DNA of 34,764 bases, taken from assembly GCA_023458215.1 (NCBI GenBank), contig JAEXAJ010000107.1:1-34764 (forward strand), read 5' to 3'. A program made the translations under genes and the position numbers. The notes under the pieces were generated by a model. The model made no database searches, was not told where the DNA came from, and saw only the letters and a list, made by a program, of their open reading frames with translations. Positions 7,983 through 16,212 of this stretch are shown one piece after another. The first letter of the stretch is position 1. Every line of letters starts with the position of its first letter. The stretch comes from Bacteroidota bacterium. GTDB lineage: Bacteria > Bacteroidota > Bacteroidia > Bacteroidales > Bacteroidaceae.

Positions 7983-8933
7983 ATGATTCTTCGTTTCTTG
8001 AAGAACTGGACATTGCCTTTAGCGATGATTACCGGCACTCTGGGATATTTCTTCTTTGCAAGGATTTCCTTCCTGGCACCTGCTAAGCCTTTTATAAATG
8101 GTTTGGTCGCTTTTCTTACCCCGGCATTAATTTTTGCACAACTGTTGCTTACCTTTTGTAAGGTAGAGGTGCATGAGTTGAAGCCGAAAATATGGCATGC
8201 ATGGTTGCTGATATTTCAAACGGTTTCTTGTCTGATAGTAGCTGCTTTATTGGTGTATTGCCCAATGGAAGAGACTTATCGTGAAGTTTTTGAGGGTGCA
8301 ATGGTTTGTCTTATCTGTCCTACTGCAACTGCTGCTGCCGTAATTACGGGGAAACTGGGGGGAAGTGCATCCAGTTTAACTACCTATACTTTGTTATCCA
8401 ATCTTTTGGCTGCTGTGGCTGTTCCAATAGTATTTCCAATGGTAGAACCTCATGTTGATATTACTTTTATTGCTGCTTTTCTGAAGATTTTAAGTAAGGT
8501 GTTTCCATTATTGCTTTTTCCTTTCTTTTTGGCTTGGTTTCTGCGTGCTTTTGTGCCGAAAGTGCATCATCTTCTGTTAGGTTGCCGTGATGCAGCCTTT
8601 TATTTATGGGCGGTGGCGCTTGCCATTGTTTCCGGACAAACGGTACGCTCTTTGGTTAATAGTGATGCATCGGTATTTGTAGAAGTCTTGATTGCTCTAG
8701 CTGGTTTGATTACTTGTTGCATTCAGTTCTATTTAGGCAAAAGAATTGGCGGTCACTATCAGGAACGTATCAGTGGGGGGCAGGCATTGGGGCAGAAGAA
8801 TACCGTATTGGCCATATGGATGTCCTATACGTATCTTAATCCACTATCTTCCGTAGGACCTGGTTCGTATGTGCTGTGGCAAAATATTATCAATAGCTAT
8901 CAGTTGTGGAAAAAGAGAAAGAAAGAGAGTTAA
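7983..8933 (+). CDS. BASS-type (bile acid:sodium symporter family) membrane transporter
   Basis: The 316-residue protein is almost entirely hydrophobic, with about nine or ten membrane segments and a basic C-terminus. The CPTATAAAV stretch (112-120) and the GGQALGQKNTVLAIWMSY region (265-282) match conserved parts of the two inverted halves of the BASS fold. There the crossed helices bind sodium and the organic anion. The substrate cannot be told from sequence; family members carry bile acids, pantoate, pyruvate or other acids. The ATG at 7983 follows a -7 box by 30 nt. A HAD phosphatase gene follows 28 bp downstream on the same strand and is probably cotranscribed. Family call is good, substrate open. 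Confidence 0.75.
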   Translation: MILRFLKNWTLPLAMITGTLGYFFFARISFLAPAKPFINGLVAFLTPALIFAQLLLTFCKVEVHELKPKIWHAWLLIFQTVSCLIVAALLVYCPMEETYREVFEGAMVCLICPTATAAAVITGKLGGSASSLTTYTLLSNLLAAVAVPIVFPMVEPHVDITFIAAFLKILSKVFPLLLFPFFLAWFLRAFVPKVHHLLLGCRDAAFYLWAVALAIVSGQTVRSLVNSDASVFVEVLIALAGLITCCIQFYLGKRIGGHYQERISGGQALGQKNTVLAIWMSYTYLNPLSSVGPGSYVLWQNIINSYQLWKKRKKES

Positions 8934-8961
8934 ATATCTAAATACTAAGATGAAATAGACT

Positions 8962-9588
8962 ATGAAATATAAGCATATCATATTTGATATTGATGGAACG
9001 ATGTTAGATTCAGCTTATGCGGATCTAACAGCATTACAAAGAGTTCTTTTGGAGTTACAGAATAAAAGTTATCCAATTGACGATTTACGCTTTGCATTGG
9101 GTATTCCGAGCGAAGTGGCTTTAAAACAATTAGGAATCAATGAAGTCTCTGTGGCTAATCTGCTATGGAATAGTTATATGAATGAGTTGTCATATACAAT
9201 GAAATTATTTGATGGTATAATGGAAGTGCTTCTGGAGCTTAAAAACCGAGGTTTTAAACTTGGTATTATCACTTCTAAGAACAAAAAAGAATTTCAGCAT
9301 GATTTTATCCCATTGGGTATTGAAACATACTTCGATACAGTTATTACTGTCGAAGATAGCATAGCTCCCAAACCATCTGTCGAGCCCATGTTAGCTTACT
9401 TAAACAAAGCGGGGTTAAAACCACAAGAGGCACTTTATATTGGAGATACAATTTATGATAGGGAGTGTGCGGTATATGCCGGAGTTGATTTCGGAGTGGC
9501 AATGTGGGGCTGTCACTCTGTTGAACAAATCCATGCTACCTACTATTTTAAAACTCCTAATGAGATATTGAATGCCCTTTTAAAATAG
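8962..9588 (+). CDS. HAD-superfamily phosphatase (phosphoglycolate phosphatase-like)
   Basis: The 208-residue cytosolic protein has all four HAD motifs: Asp9/Asp11 in FDIDGTMLDS, Thr104-Ser105 in ITSK, Lys137 in APKPS, and Asp162/Asp166 in YIGDTIYD. The helical cap between motifs I and II (about 17-85) is the C1 type of subfamily IA, as in phosphoglycolate phosphatase and pyrophosphatase PpaX. The true substrate is not determined. It follows the BASS transporter by 28 bp, and its stop lies only 16 bp from the stop of the convergent GtrB-like gene, with no visible terminator between them. Confidence 0.88.
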   Translation: MKYKHIIFDIDGTMLDSAYADLTALQRVLLELQNKSYPIDDLRFALGIPSEVALKQLGINEVSVANLLWNSYMNELSYTMKLFDGIMEVLLELKNRGFKLGIITSKNKKEFQHDFIPLGIETYFDTVITVEDSIAPKPSVEPMLAYLNKAGLKPQEALYIGDTIYDRECAVYAGVDFGVAMWGCHSVEQIHATYYFKTPNEILNALLK

Positions 9589-9604
9589 AAAACGTGAAAG
9601 AAGA

Positions 9605-10567
9605 TTATGAACGCAATAATAATTCCTCTTCATTATAACGTGGTCTATCTTTCACTTCAATGTATATTTTCCCGATATATTCTCCGACAATGCCAAGAGA
9701 AATGAGCACAACGCCGCCTACCAACCAAATGGAAATCATTAAAGAAGACCATCCGGGGACAGTATTATGCAGAAAATAAGAATGGAGTGTCCATGTTGTA
9801 ACACATAGTGCTATCAAGATGAAAATACAACCTAACCAGAAAATCATACGAACAGGCTTTACGGAGAAGGACGTAATACCGTCAATCGCAAAGTTGAGCA
9901 TTTTTTTGAACGGATATTTCGATTCTCCTGCAAATCGTTTATCGCGATTGTAATAAACAGAAGTTGTTTGGTAGCCAACAAGAGGTACTAATCCACGTAG
10001 ATACAGATTACGTTCACGGAAACGGCATAAATATTGCAATGCTCTTTGGCTCATTAAACGATAGTCGGCATGATTGTAAACCGATTTCACGCCCATGGCT
10101 TTCATTAAACGATAAAAAGCCAAAGCTGTACTTCTTTTGAAGAAAGTATCGGTGTTGCGTTCTTTGCGCACGCCATATACAATATCATTTCCCGCTTTAT
10201 AAGCATCTATCATCTCAGGAATCACATGGATGTCGTCCTGTAAATCTGCATCAATGGAAATAGCTATATCACAACGCTCTTTCACAGCATTCAGACCGGC
10301 CAGTAAAGCATTTTGATGTCCTACGTTTCCAGCAAGATTTAAGCCGCAGGCATAAGAGGTGTGCTCATGGAGATCTCTAATTATGGGCCAAGTTTGGTCT
10401 GTACTTCCATCGTTTACATAGAGTATATAGCTTTGGGGAGAGATTTGCTGTCCATGAATCAGTTTGTCAAGCAAAAGGGAAAGTCTTTTGTGAGTTTCGG
10501 GTAATACAGCCTCCTCTTTATAGCAAGGTACGACTACGGCAAGTATGAGGGATTCTTCCTTTTCCAT
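9605..10567 (-). CDS. GtrB/DPM1-like polyprenyl-phosphate glycosyltransferase (GT2)
   Basis: The 320-residue protein transfers a sugar from a nucleotide donor to polyprenyl phosphate at the cytoplasmic face of the inner membrane. The GT2 domain starts with AVVVPCYKEE and has VNDGST (51-56) and the metal-binding DADLQDD (106-112). Two membrane segments follow (about 242-265 and 275-300), the topology of GtrB and ArnC-type enzymes. It lies 53 bp downstream of a GtrA-like gene, the usual partner. A divergent ArnT-like transferase next to the pair suggests the lipid-linked sugar ends up on lipid A or another envelope acceptor. The sugar is unknown. Confidence 0.9.
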   Translation of the reverse strand: MEKEESLILAVVVPCYKEEAVLPETHKRLSLLLDKLIHGQQISPQSYILYVNDGSTDQTWPIIRDLHEHTSYACGLNLAGNVGHQNALLAGLNAVKERCDIAISIDADLQDDIHVIPEMIDAYKAGNDIVYGVRKERNTDTFFKRSTALAFYRLMKAMGVKSVYNHADYRLMSQRALQYLCRFRERNLYLRGLVPLVGYQTTSVYYNRDKRFAGESKYPFKKMLNFAIDGITSFSVKPVRMIFWLGCIFILIALCVTTWTLHSYFLHNTVPGWSSLMISIWLVGGVVLISLGIVGEYIGKIYIEVKDRPRYNEEELLLRS

Positions 10568-10620
10568 AAATTATAGATATTTCTGCAATGTTCGTAAGAA
10601 ATTGTGAGAAAAACAAATTA

Positions 10621-11004
10621 TCAATCTTTTCTTTTAAAAACAAACCGAACTAATAGAAAGTTGACCGGTATCGCTATTGCAAAAACCGGAATCGGTGCCA
10701 ACGGTTTGGTAACGCCCAACCATAAGAACATATTTAAGAGTCCGATGTGTAGTAAATAGTTACAAAGATGCGCTCCACCGAAACCAAATGCTTTGACCCA
10801 AGAAGGTTTTTTCCTGAAAGTAAAATAGGCAGTGAGATAAAAATTGGCGGCAAAACTGCATACATAACCTAATGTATAGGCTATATTTACATTAATAATC
10901 TGTTGCAATATGAAATACAGTCCGTAGTGTATGAGAGTGGCAACAATGCCTACCATAGCAAAACGGATAAATTCCGGTAATTGTTTGAGTTTAATCATCA
11001 TCAT
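10621..11004 (-). CDS. GtrA-family four-helix membrane protein
   Basis: This 127-residue protein consists of four membrane helices with the family pattern EFIRFAMVGIVATLIHYGLYF near the N-terminus and basic ends. GtrA proteins are thought to flip polyprenyl-phosphate sugars made by GtrB to the outer face of the inner membrane. The frame is open upstream to a TTG at 11028, but a -7 box (11026-11033) overlaps that codon, so translation should begin at one of three consecutive ATGs (11004, 11001 or 10998). It is the first gene of a gtrA-gtrB unit. The ArnT-like gene is divergent, 89 bp away, so both promoters share a small control region. Confidence 0.85.
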   Translation of the reverse strand: MMMIKLKQLPEFIRFAMVGIVATLIHYGLYFILQQIINVNIAYTLGYVCSFAANFYLTAYFTFRKKPSWVKAFGFGGAHLCNYLLHIGLLNMFLWLGVTKPLAPIPVFAIAIPVNFLLVRFVFKRKD

Positions 11005-11025
11005 AGTTTTATTGCATTGCTCGTG

Positions 11026-11033
11026 CAAAATTA
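11026..11033 (-). promoter_or_regulatory. -7 box for the gtrA-gtrB unit
   Basis: TAATTTTG on the minus strand fits TAnnTTTG exactly; no -33 TTTG is seen. Start would be near 11019, about 15 nt before the ATG at 11004. Confidence 0.42.
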
Positions 11034-11055
11034 GGTAATGTTGCAGAATAATTTG

Positions 11056-11063
11056 TACTTTTG
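11056..11063 (+). promoter_or_regulatory. -7 box for the ArnT-like gene
   Basis: TACTTTTG fits TAnnTTTG exactly, with TTAG (11031-11034) 21 nt upstream as a three-of-four match to TTTG. Start near 11070 rules out the TTG at 11061 as a start and supports the ATG at 11094. Confidence 0.5.
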
Positions 11064-11093
11064 CCCAGCGAAAACATAAAAACAGATAAAATT

Positions 11094-12806
11094 ATGTCAG
11101 ACAAGAAGAAAGCGTTCTGGTTTATTGCGCTGTTGAGCGTACTTGTGGTTGTTCCTTTTTTGGGTGAAACGATCTTTTATTCTAAAGGTGAGCCTAGAGA
11201 GGCCATTGTAGCTTTCTCTATGTTGGAGAGTGGAAATTGGATTCTTCCGTTAAATTATGGAAGTGATATGGCTTATAAGCCTCCATTCCTTTACTGGGCG
11301 ATTGCTTCTTTCTCTTATATCTTGGGAGGATTAACAGAGTTTTCATCCCGATTGCCATCCGCGTTGGCTTTCTTAGCTATGCAGTTGGTGTTTTTCTCGT
11401 TTATAGCCAAGCGTAAAGATATAAAAACAGCGGTTCTTTCTTCAATACTCCTATTGACTTCTTTCGAAGTGCATCGTGCGGCAGTTGCTTGCCGGGTAGA
11501 TATGTTGCAAGTCTCGTTAATTGTAATTTCGTTATGCCTGCTTTACCGTTGGGATGAAAAAGAATGCCGTGGAGTGCCTTGGGTGGCAATACTTCTGATG
11601 GGAGGTGCCTCGCTTACTAAAGGACCTGTAGGATCTATTTTCCCTTGTTTGGTAATCGGCGTTTATCAATTGATGCGCGGACGTTCGTTTGTCAAAGCAT
11701 TCTTTTCGTTGGCAGGCATCGGATTGCTTTCGCTTATTCCGTTACTGGCATGGTATATGGCTGCTTATCAGCATGGAGGGCAAGAATTTATGGATTTAGT
11801 ATTGGAGGAGAATACCGGACGTTTTCTTGGCAAGATGACTTATGAATCTCATGAAAATCCTATTTGGTATAACTTCCTGACTTTGATTTGGGGATGGGTG
11901 CCTTGGACGTTAGTTCTGGTTATTTCTTTGTTTGGTTTGAAATGGAAGAATATGCAGTTCCTGCCCAAAGGTGATGGAGGCATGAACCGGCTGAAGAAAG
12001 CTTGGACGGTTTTTCGCAACCAGTCTCCTATACAACTGTTCACATGGTTGGTCATATTGATTATTTTTATATTCTATTGCATTCCAAAGAGTAAAAGAAG
12101 TGTCTATTTACTTCCTATCTATCCGTTTATGGCGGTGTTGATTGCCGAATATTTATTAATTCTGGTACAACGTGGAGCTAAGGTCTTTAAAATCTGTGCA
12201 ATCATATTTGCTTCCCTTGGATTGTTATTAACTGTGGTATTCATTTCTGTTCGTTGTGGCTTCATTCCCGATAGTATTTGGGGTAGTGGACGTCATGCTG
12301 CCGAAAATATAGGATTTATGAATGCATTGAAAGATACTTCCCTATCGATACCCAAATGGTTCCTGATTGCGCTTCCTGTAATAGCTTCTGTCTGTACATT
12401 GAGAATGGTAGTAAAACGTGCGGATACACGTTCTCTATTATATGGCATTGCGGGATGCATGCTTTGTCTGTTTGTCGTTTTGGATGGTGTATATCAGCCT
12501 ATCGTGTTGTCTGTAAAGTCAGATAAATATTTAGCGGAGCAGGTGAATACGTATGTGCCCGAAGGTTCTGTTTATTCTTATTCGTCGATGAGCTTCTATG
12601 GTGTTAATTTTTATTTGAATGACCGTATGAGGCATATTGAGGTCGAACAACCTGCCGAAGGTTATTTACTGGTACCGGAAAAGGAAGAACAGAATATGTT
12701 GGATGAATTAAGTAAAACATATCAGCTCGAAAAAGTGTTTCGTACAGAGAAACGTAGTTGTGATATGCGTGATGAAGTATGCTTGTATAAGTTTAAACGT
12801 AATTAA
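11094..12806 (+). CDS. ArnT-like lipid-linked sugar transferase (GT83/PMT type)
   Basis: The 570-residue inner membrane protein moves a sugar from a polyprenyl phosphate carrier to an acceptor on the periplasmic face. The N-terminal catalytic loop has KGEPREAIVA (31-40) and YKPPFLYW (61-68), both hallmarks of the ArnT/PMT superfamily. CRVDM (133-137) and LTKGPVG (174-180) are also conserved. About a dozen membrane helices follow, with a soluble C-terminal domain from roughly 470. In ArnT the acceptor is lipid A and the donor is aminoarabinose; neither can be confirmed here. It is divergent from gtrA-gtrB and followed within 20 bp by the HD gene, with LptD next, so an envelope glycolipid role is likely. 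Confidence 0.85.
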   Translation: MSDKKKAFWFIALLSVLVVVPFLGETIFYSKGEPREAIVAFSMLESGNWILPLNYGSDMAYKPPFLYWAIASFSYILGGLTEFSSRLPSALAFLAMQLVFFSFIAKRKDIKTAVLSSILLLTSFEVHRAAVACRVDMLQVSLIVISLCLLYRWDEKECRGVPWVAILLMGGASLTKGPVGSIFPCLVIGVYQLMRGRSFVKAFFSLAGIGLLSLIPLLAWYMAAYQHGGQEFMDLVLEENTGRFLGKMTYESHENPIWYNFLTLIWGWVPWTLVLVISLFGLKWKNMQFLPKGDGGMNRLKKAWTVFRNQSPIQLFTWLVILIIFIFYCIPKSKRSVYLLPIYPFMAVLIAEYLLILVQRGAKVFKICAIIFASLGLLLTVVFISVRCGFIPDSIWGSGRHAAENIGFMNALKDTSLSIPKWFLIALPVIASVCTLRMVVKRADTRSLLYGIAGCMLCLFVVLDGVYQPIVLSVKSDKYLAEQVNTYVPEGSVYSYSSMSFYGVNFYLNDRMRHIEVEQPAEGYLLVPEKEEQNMLDELSKTYQLEKVFRTEKRSCDMRDEVCLYKFKRN

Positions 12807-12826
12807 TTGAAAATTATTAAATTAAA

Positions 12827-13363
12827 GTGAATCCGATTCATATTATAGATAAATACTATCCGGAAGATAATGAGTTGAAACATATTTTGCTCACTCATAG
12901 TCGTTCAGTTGCAGATAAAGCATTGATGATTGCCGATCGTCATCCGGAACTTGTGTTAGATAAAGAGTTCTTGTATGAGGCGGCCATGTTGCATGATCTT
13001 GGTATTTTTCTTACCGATGCTGATGGGATTTATTGCTTTGGTGACAAACCTTATATTTGTCATGGTTACTTAGGAGCTGACTTGATGCGTGAGGAAGGCT
13101 ATCCTCTTCATGCGTTAGTTTGTGAGCGTCATACGGGTGCAGGGCTTTCATTGGAGGAGATCCTTGCACAAGGTTTGCCTGTTCCTCATCGGGAGATGAT
13201 TCCGTTAAGTCGGGAAGAACAGGTCATTTGCTTTGCCGATAAGTTCTATTCAAAGACCCGTTTGGATAAGGAGAAAAGCGTAGAAAAAGCGCGTAAAAGC
13301 CTGGAACGTTATGGCGATGCCGGCTTGCAACGCTTCGATTGTTGGTGCGAACAGTTCTTGTAG
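12827..13363 (+). CDS. HD-domain phosphohydrolase
   Basis: The 178-residue protein has a compact HD fold: His24 in THSRSVADKA, the His56-Asp57 pair in AAMLHDLGIF, His79, His102 in CERHTGAG and Asp138 in ICFADKF. These fit the metal ligands of small HD phosphohydrolases. Substrates in this family range from nucleotides to phosphate esters, so the reaction is unknown. Translation appears to start at GTG (12827), since the reading begins MNPIHIIDKYYPED directly after it and no ATG is available nearby. It sits 20 bp after the ArnT-like gene, so the two are probably cotranscribed. LptD follows with its own -7 box. Confidence 0.8.
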   Translation: MNPIHIIDKYYPEDNELKHILLTHSRSVADKALMIADRHPELVLDKEFLYEAAMLHDLGIFLTDADGIYCFGDKPYICHGYLGADLMREEGYPLHALVCERHTGAGLSLEEILAQGLPVPHREMIPLSREEQVICFADKFYSKTRLDKEKSVEKARKSLERYGDAGLQRFDCWCEQFL

Positions 13364-13409
13364 CAATCTAAATTTCTTTAAAAGAGGGAGATTATCCGTA
13401 TAAAATACG

Positions 13410-13417
13410 TACTTTTG
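13410..13417 (+). promoter_or_regulatory. -7 box for lptD
   Basis: TACTTTTG fits TAnnTTTG exactly; the -33 region lacks TTTG. Start near 13424 gives a 20-nt leader to the ATG at 13444. The PUL regulator gene may be read from this promoter too. Confidence 0.45.
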
Positions 13418-13443
13418 CCCCTTCAAGCGTAAACTATAAGTTA

Positions 13444-16191
13444 ATGACGCCATTGAAAGCAAATACATTCATATCATTTATACTACTATTTGTCTTGCTC
13501 CTACTTTCCGGTGAGGCTGTGTCTCAGCGTCGGGGAAGGGGAATGATACCGCGAAGTCAACAGCCGGATTCTTTACAGAACGGCAGTGCACTGTTGAACG
13601 ATTCATTGCGGAAAGACTCTATAACACCTCCACCTCCCAAGAAAGATGGATTGGATGCTCCTGTTACTTATGAAGCCAATGACTCTATTGTATTTACTCA
13701 AGGAGGGTATGCACATTTGTACGGACAGGGAAAGGTGAATTACGAGAAGATTGAATTGGCTGCGGATGTTATTACTATGAATATGGATAGTAGTACAGTA
13801 TATGCTCATGGTGTGGAAGATTCTTTGGGTGTAATGCAAGGCACTCCGGTGTTTAAAGATGGTGAGACTCCTTACGAGACCAATACGATCCGTTATAATT
13901 TCAAGAGTAAAAAAGGTATTATCAGCAATGTTGTAAGCCAGCAGGGTGAAGGATACGTTACCGGTAACAATGCAAAGAAGGGATTGAACGATGAGCTTTA
14001 TATGAAAAGTGGTCGTTATACTACTTGCGATCATCACGATCATCCTCACTTCTACATGCAGATGACCTATGCCAAAGTACGTCCGAAGAAGAATGTGGTG
14101 ACGGGACCTGCTTATTTAGTTGTAGAAGATGTGCCGTTGCCTCTTGCTGTACCCTTCTTTTTCTTCCCGTTTTCAAGCAGTTATCAGTCCGGTTTCTTGA
14201 TGCCTACCTATATGGATGACTCAAACCGTGGTTTCGGTTTGACCGATGGTGGCTATTATTTCGCTATCAGTGACCAGATGGACTTGAAGTTGAGAGGTGA
14301 TATCTTTACGAAAGGTTCCTGGGCTTTGAATGCTGAAACTAATTACGTAAAGCGATATAGATTCTCCGGCATGTTGCAGGCTAACTACCAGGTGACTAAA
14401 ACCGGAGATAAAGGTTTGCCTGATTATTCTGTTGCTAAAGACTTCAAGGTGGTATGGTCGCATCGTCAAGATCCTAAGGCTAGTCCGAATTCAACATTCT
14501 CGGCCAGTGTGAACTTTGCTACGAGTAGTTACGAACGTACCAACATTGGTAACATGTATAATTCGCAGGCGATGTCGCAAAATACGAAAACATCTAGTGT
14601 CAGTTACTCTCGCAACTTCCCGGATCAGCATCTTAGTATTTCTTCTTCTGCTAATATAGCACAGAATATGAAAGATTCTTCGATCGCTGTAACCCTTCCG
14701 GATTTGAATATTTCATTAAGTACTATTTTCCCTTTCAAACGGAAACATCCGGTTGGTGACGAACGCTGGTATGAAAAGATTTCAGTGCGTTACACCGGTC
14801 GCTTGAAAAATAGTATCACGACAAAAGATAATATGATATTTAAGAAGAGCTTGGTGCGTGATTGGGATAACGGTATGCAACATGATGTTCCTATTAGTGC
14901 AACGTTTACTCTTTTTAAATACTTCAATCTGACTCCTTCGGTCAATTATACAGAGCGTTGGTATACGCGAAAGATTAAGCAAGACTGGGATGTACAGCAT
15001 CAGGAGGTGGTTAAAGACACTACGTATGGTTTCCATCGTGTATATAACTATAGTGCCAGTTTGGGACTTAACACCAAGATCTATGGTATGTACAAACCTA
15101 TATTCTTGCCAAAGAAAGCTATACAAATTCGTCATGTCATCACTCCTTCCGTCAGCATTAGTGCTGCTCCCGACTTTACTTCGTCAAGATATGGCTATTA
15201 TGATTCTTATATCAAACAGGGAACAGACGGAAGACGCGACACGGTGAAATATTCTTATTATGACAGGCAGGCATTTTCTCCTCCCAGTGGAGGTAAACAG
15301 GGAAGTATTAACTTTAGTATCTCCAATAACCTTGAGATGAAGTATAAGGATAAGAATGACTCTATCCACAAAGTTAGTTTGATTGATGAATTGGGGGCAA
15401 GTATCTCTTATAATATGGCGGCGCAAACCCGTCAATGGAGTGATTTGCAGTTGAATCTTCGTATGAAGTTCGGTAAGAACTATACATTCAGTATGGCTTC
15501 GACTTTTGCTACCTATGCTTATGAGTTTGATAAGAATGGAGAAGTCTATGTCGGCGATCGTACGGAATGGTCTTACGGGCGTTTTGGACGTTGGTCCGGT
15601 TACGGTACTTCTTTCAGTTGGACATTGAATAATGATACCTGGAAAAAAATATCCAACTTCTTCTCCGGTAATAAAGATGAAGATAAGGATAAAGACAAGA
15701 AGAAATCCGATGAATCGGCAGGTGAGGAAAATGGTGAGAATACAGATGAAACGGGCAATGGTACTCCCAAAAAGAAAACAGAGAAGGCTGCTGTAGACTC
15801 AGATGGATATCAAGTATTCAAAATGCCATGGTCTATTAATTTTAGTACCGGTTTTAATATAACAGAAGATAGAACCAGGCCTATTAATCGTCAAAATATG
15901 CGCTATCCGTATAAGGTTAGTCTGAACTCACTTGGAATTAATGGCAATATTAAAATCAGTAATAAGTGGGCTGTTAGCTTTAACTCCGGTTACGACTTCA
16001 ATGCGAAAGAAATAGTACAGACTTCATTCAATATAACCCGTGATTTGCATTGCTTCAGTATGTCTGCTGCACTTTCCCCATTCGGCAGATGGAAATATTA
16101 CAATTTCACGATTCGTGCCAATGCTAGTATCCTGCAAGATTTGAAGTGGGAACAGAGAAGTCAGACTCAGAGTAATATCCAGTGGTATTAA
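13444..16191 (+). CDS. lptD: LPS assembly outer membrane protein LptD (Bacteroidetes type)
   Basis: The 915-residue protein would insert lipopolysaccharide into the outer leaflet of the outer membrane. A signal peptide (about 1-28) and a low-complexity Ser/Pro/Asp linker precede an N-terminal OstA-like domain (about 75-190) that would receive LPS from the periplasmic bridge. TTCDHHDHPHFY (193-204) is a conserved Bacteroidetes LptD motif. The rest is a large beta-barrel with alternating strands, ending in a terminal aromatic residue (IQWY) as expected for a BAM substrate. About 742-780 there is a highly charged Lys/Asp/Glu loop. Downstream, the PUL regulator starts 21 bp after the stop. Family call is firm. 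Confidence 0.85.
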   Translation: MTPLKANTFISFILLFVLLLLSGEAVSQRRGRGMIPRSQQPDSLQNGSALLNDSLRKDSITPPPPKKDGLDAPVTYEANDSIVFTQGGYAHLYGQGKVNYEKIELAADVITMNMDSSTVYAHGVEDSLGVMQGTPVFKDGETPYETNTIRYNFKSKKGIISNVVSQQGEGYVTGNNAKKGLNDELYMKSGRYTTCDHHDHPHFYMQMTYAKVRPKKNVVTGPAYLVVEDVPLPLAVPFFFFPFSSSYQSGFLMPTYMDDSNRGFGLTDGGYYFAISDQMDLKLRGDIFTKGSWALNAETNYVKRYRFSGMLQANYQVTKTGDKGLPDYSVAKDFKVVWSHRQDPKASPNSTFSASVNFATSSYERTNIGNMYNSQAMSQNTKTSSVSYSRNFPDQHLSISSSANIAQNMKDSSIAVTLPDLNISLSTIFPFKRKHPVGDERWYEKISVRYTGRLKNSITTKDNMIFKKSLVRDWDNGMQHDVPISATFTLFKYFNLTPSVNYTERWYTRKIKQDWDVQHQEVVKDTTYGFHRVYNYSASLGLNTKIYGMYKPIFLPKKAIQIRHVITPSVSISAAPDFTSSRYGYYDSYIKQGTDGRRDTVKYSYYDRQAFSPPSGGKQGSINFSISNNLEMKYKDKNDSIHKVSLIDELGASISYNMAAQTRQWSDLQLNLRMKFGKNYTFSMASTFATYAYEFDKNGEVYVGDRTEWSYGRFGRWSGYGTSFSWTLNNDTWKKISNFFSGNKDEDKDKDKKKSDESAGEENGENTDETGNGTPKKKTEKAAVDSDGYQVFKMPWSINFSTGFNITEDRTRPINRQNMRYPYKVSLNSLGINGNIKISNKWAVSFNSGYDFNAKEIVQTSFNITRDLHCFSMSAALSPFGRWKYYNFTIRANASILQDLKWEQRSQTQSNIQWY

Positions 16192-16212
16192 CCTTAAAAA
16201 ACTTCATTATGA

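Noticed and set aside
11005..11028. Longer GtrA start at a TTG (11028)
   Set aside because: The codon overlaps the predicted -7 box, and three ATGs follow just downstream.
11061..11093. Longer ArnT-like start at a TTG (11061)
   Set aside because: It lies within the -7 box and before the predicted transcription start; the ATG at 11094 precedes a normal N-terminus.
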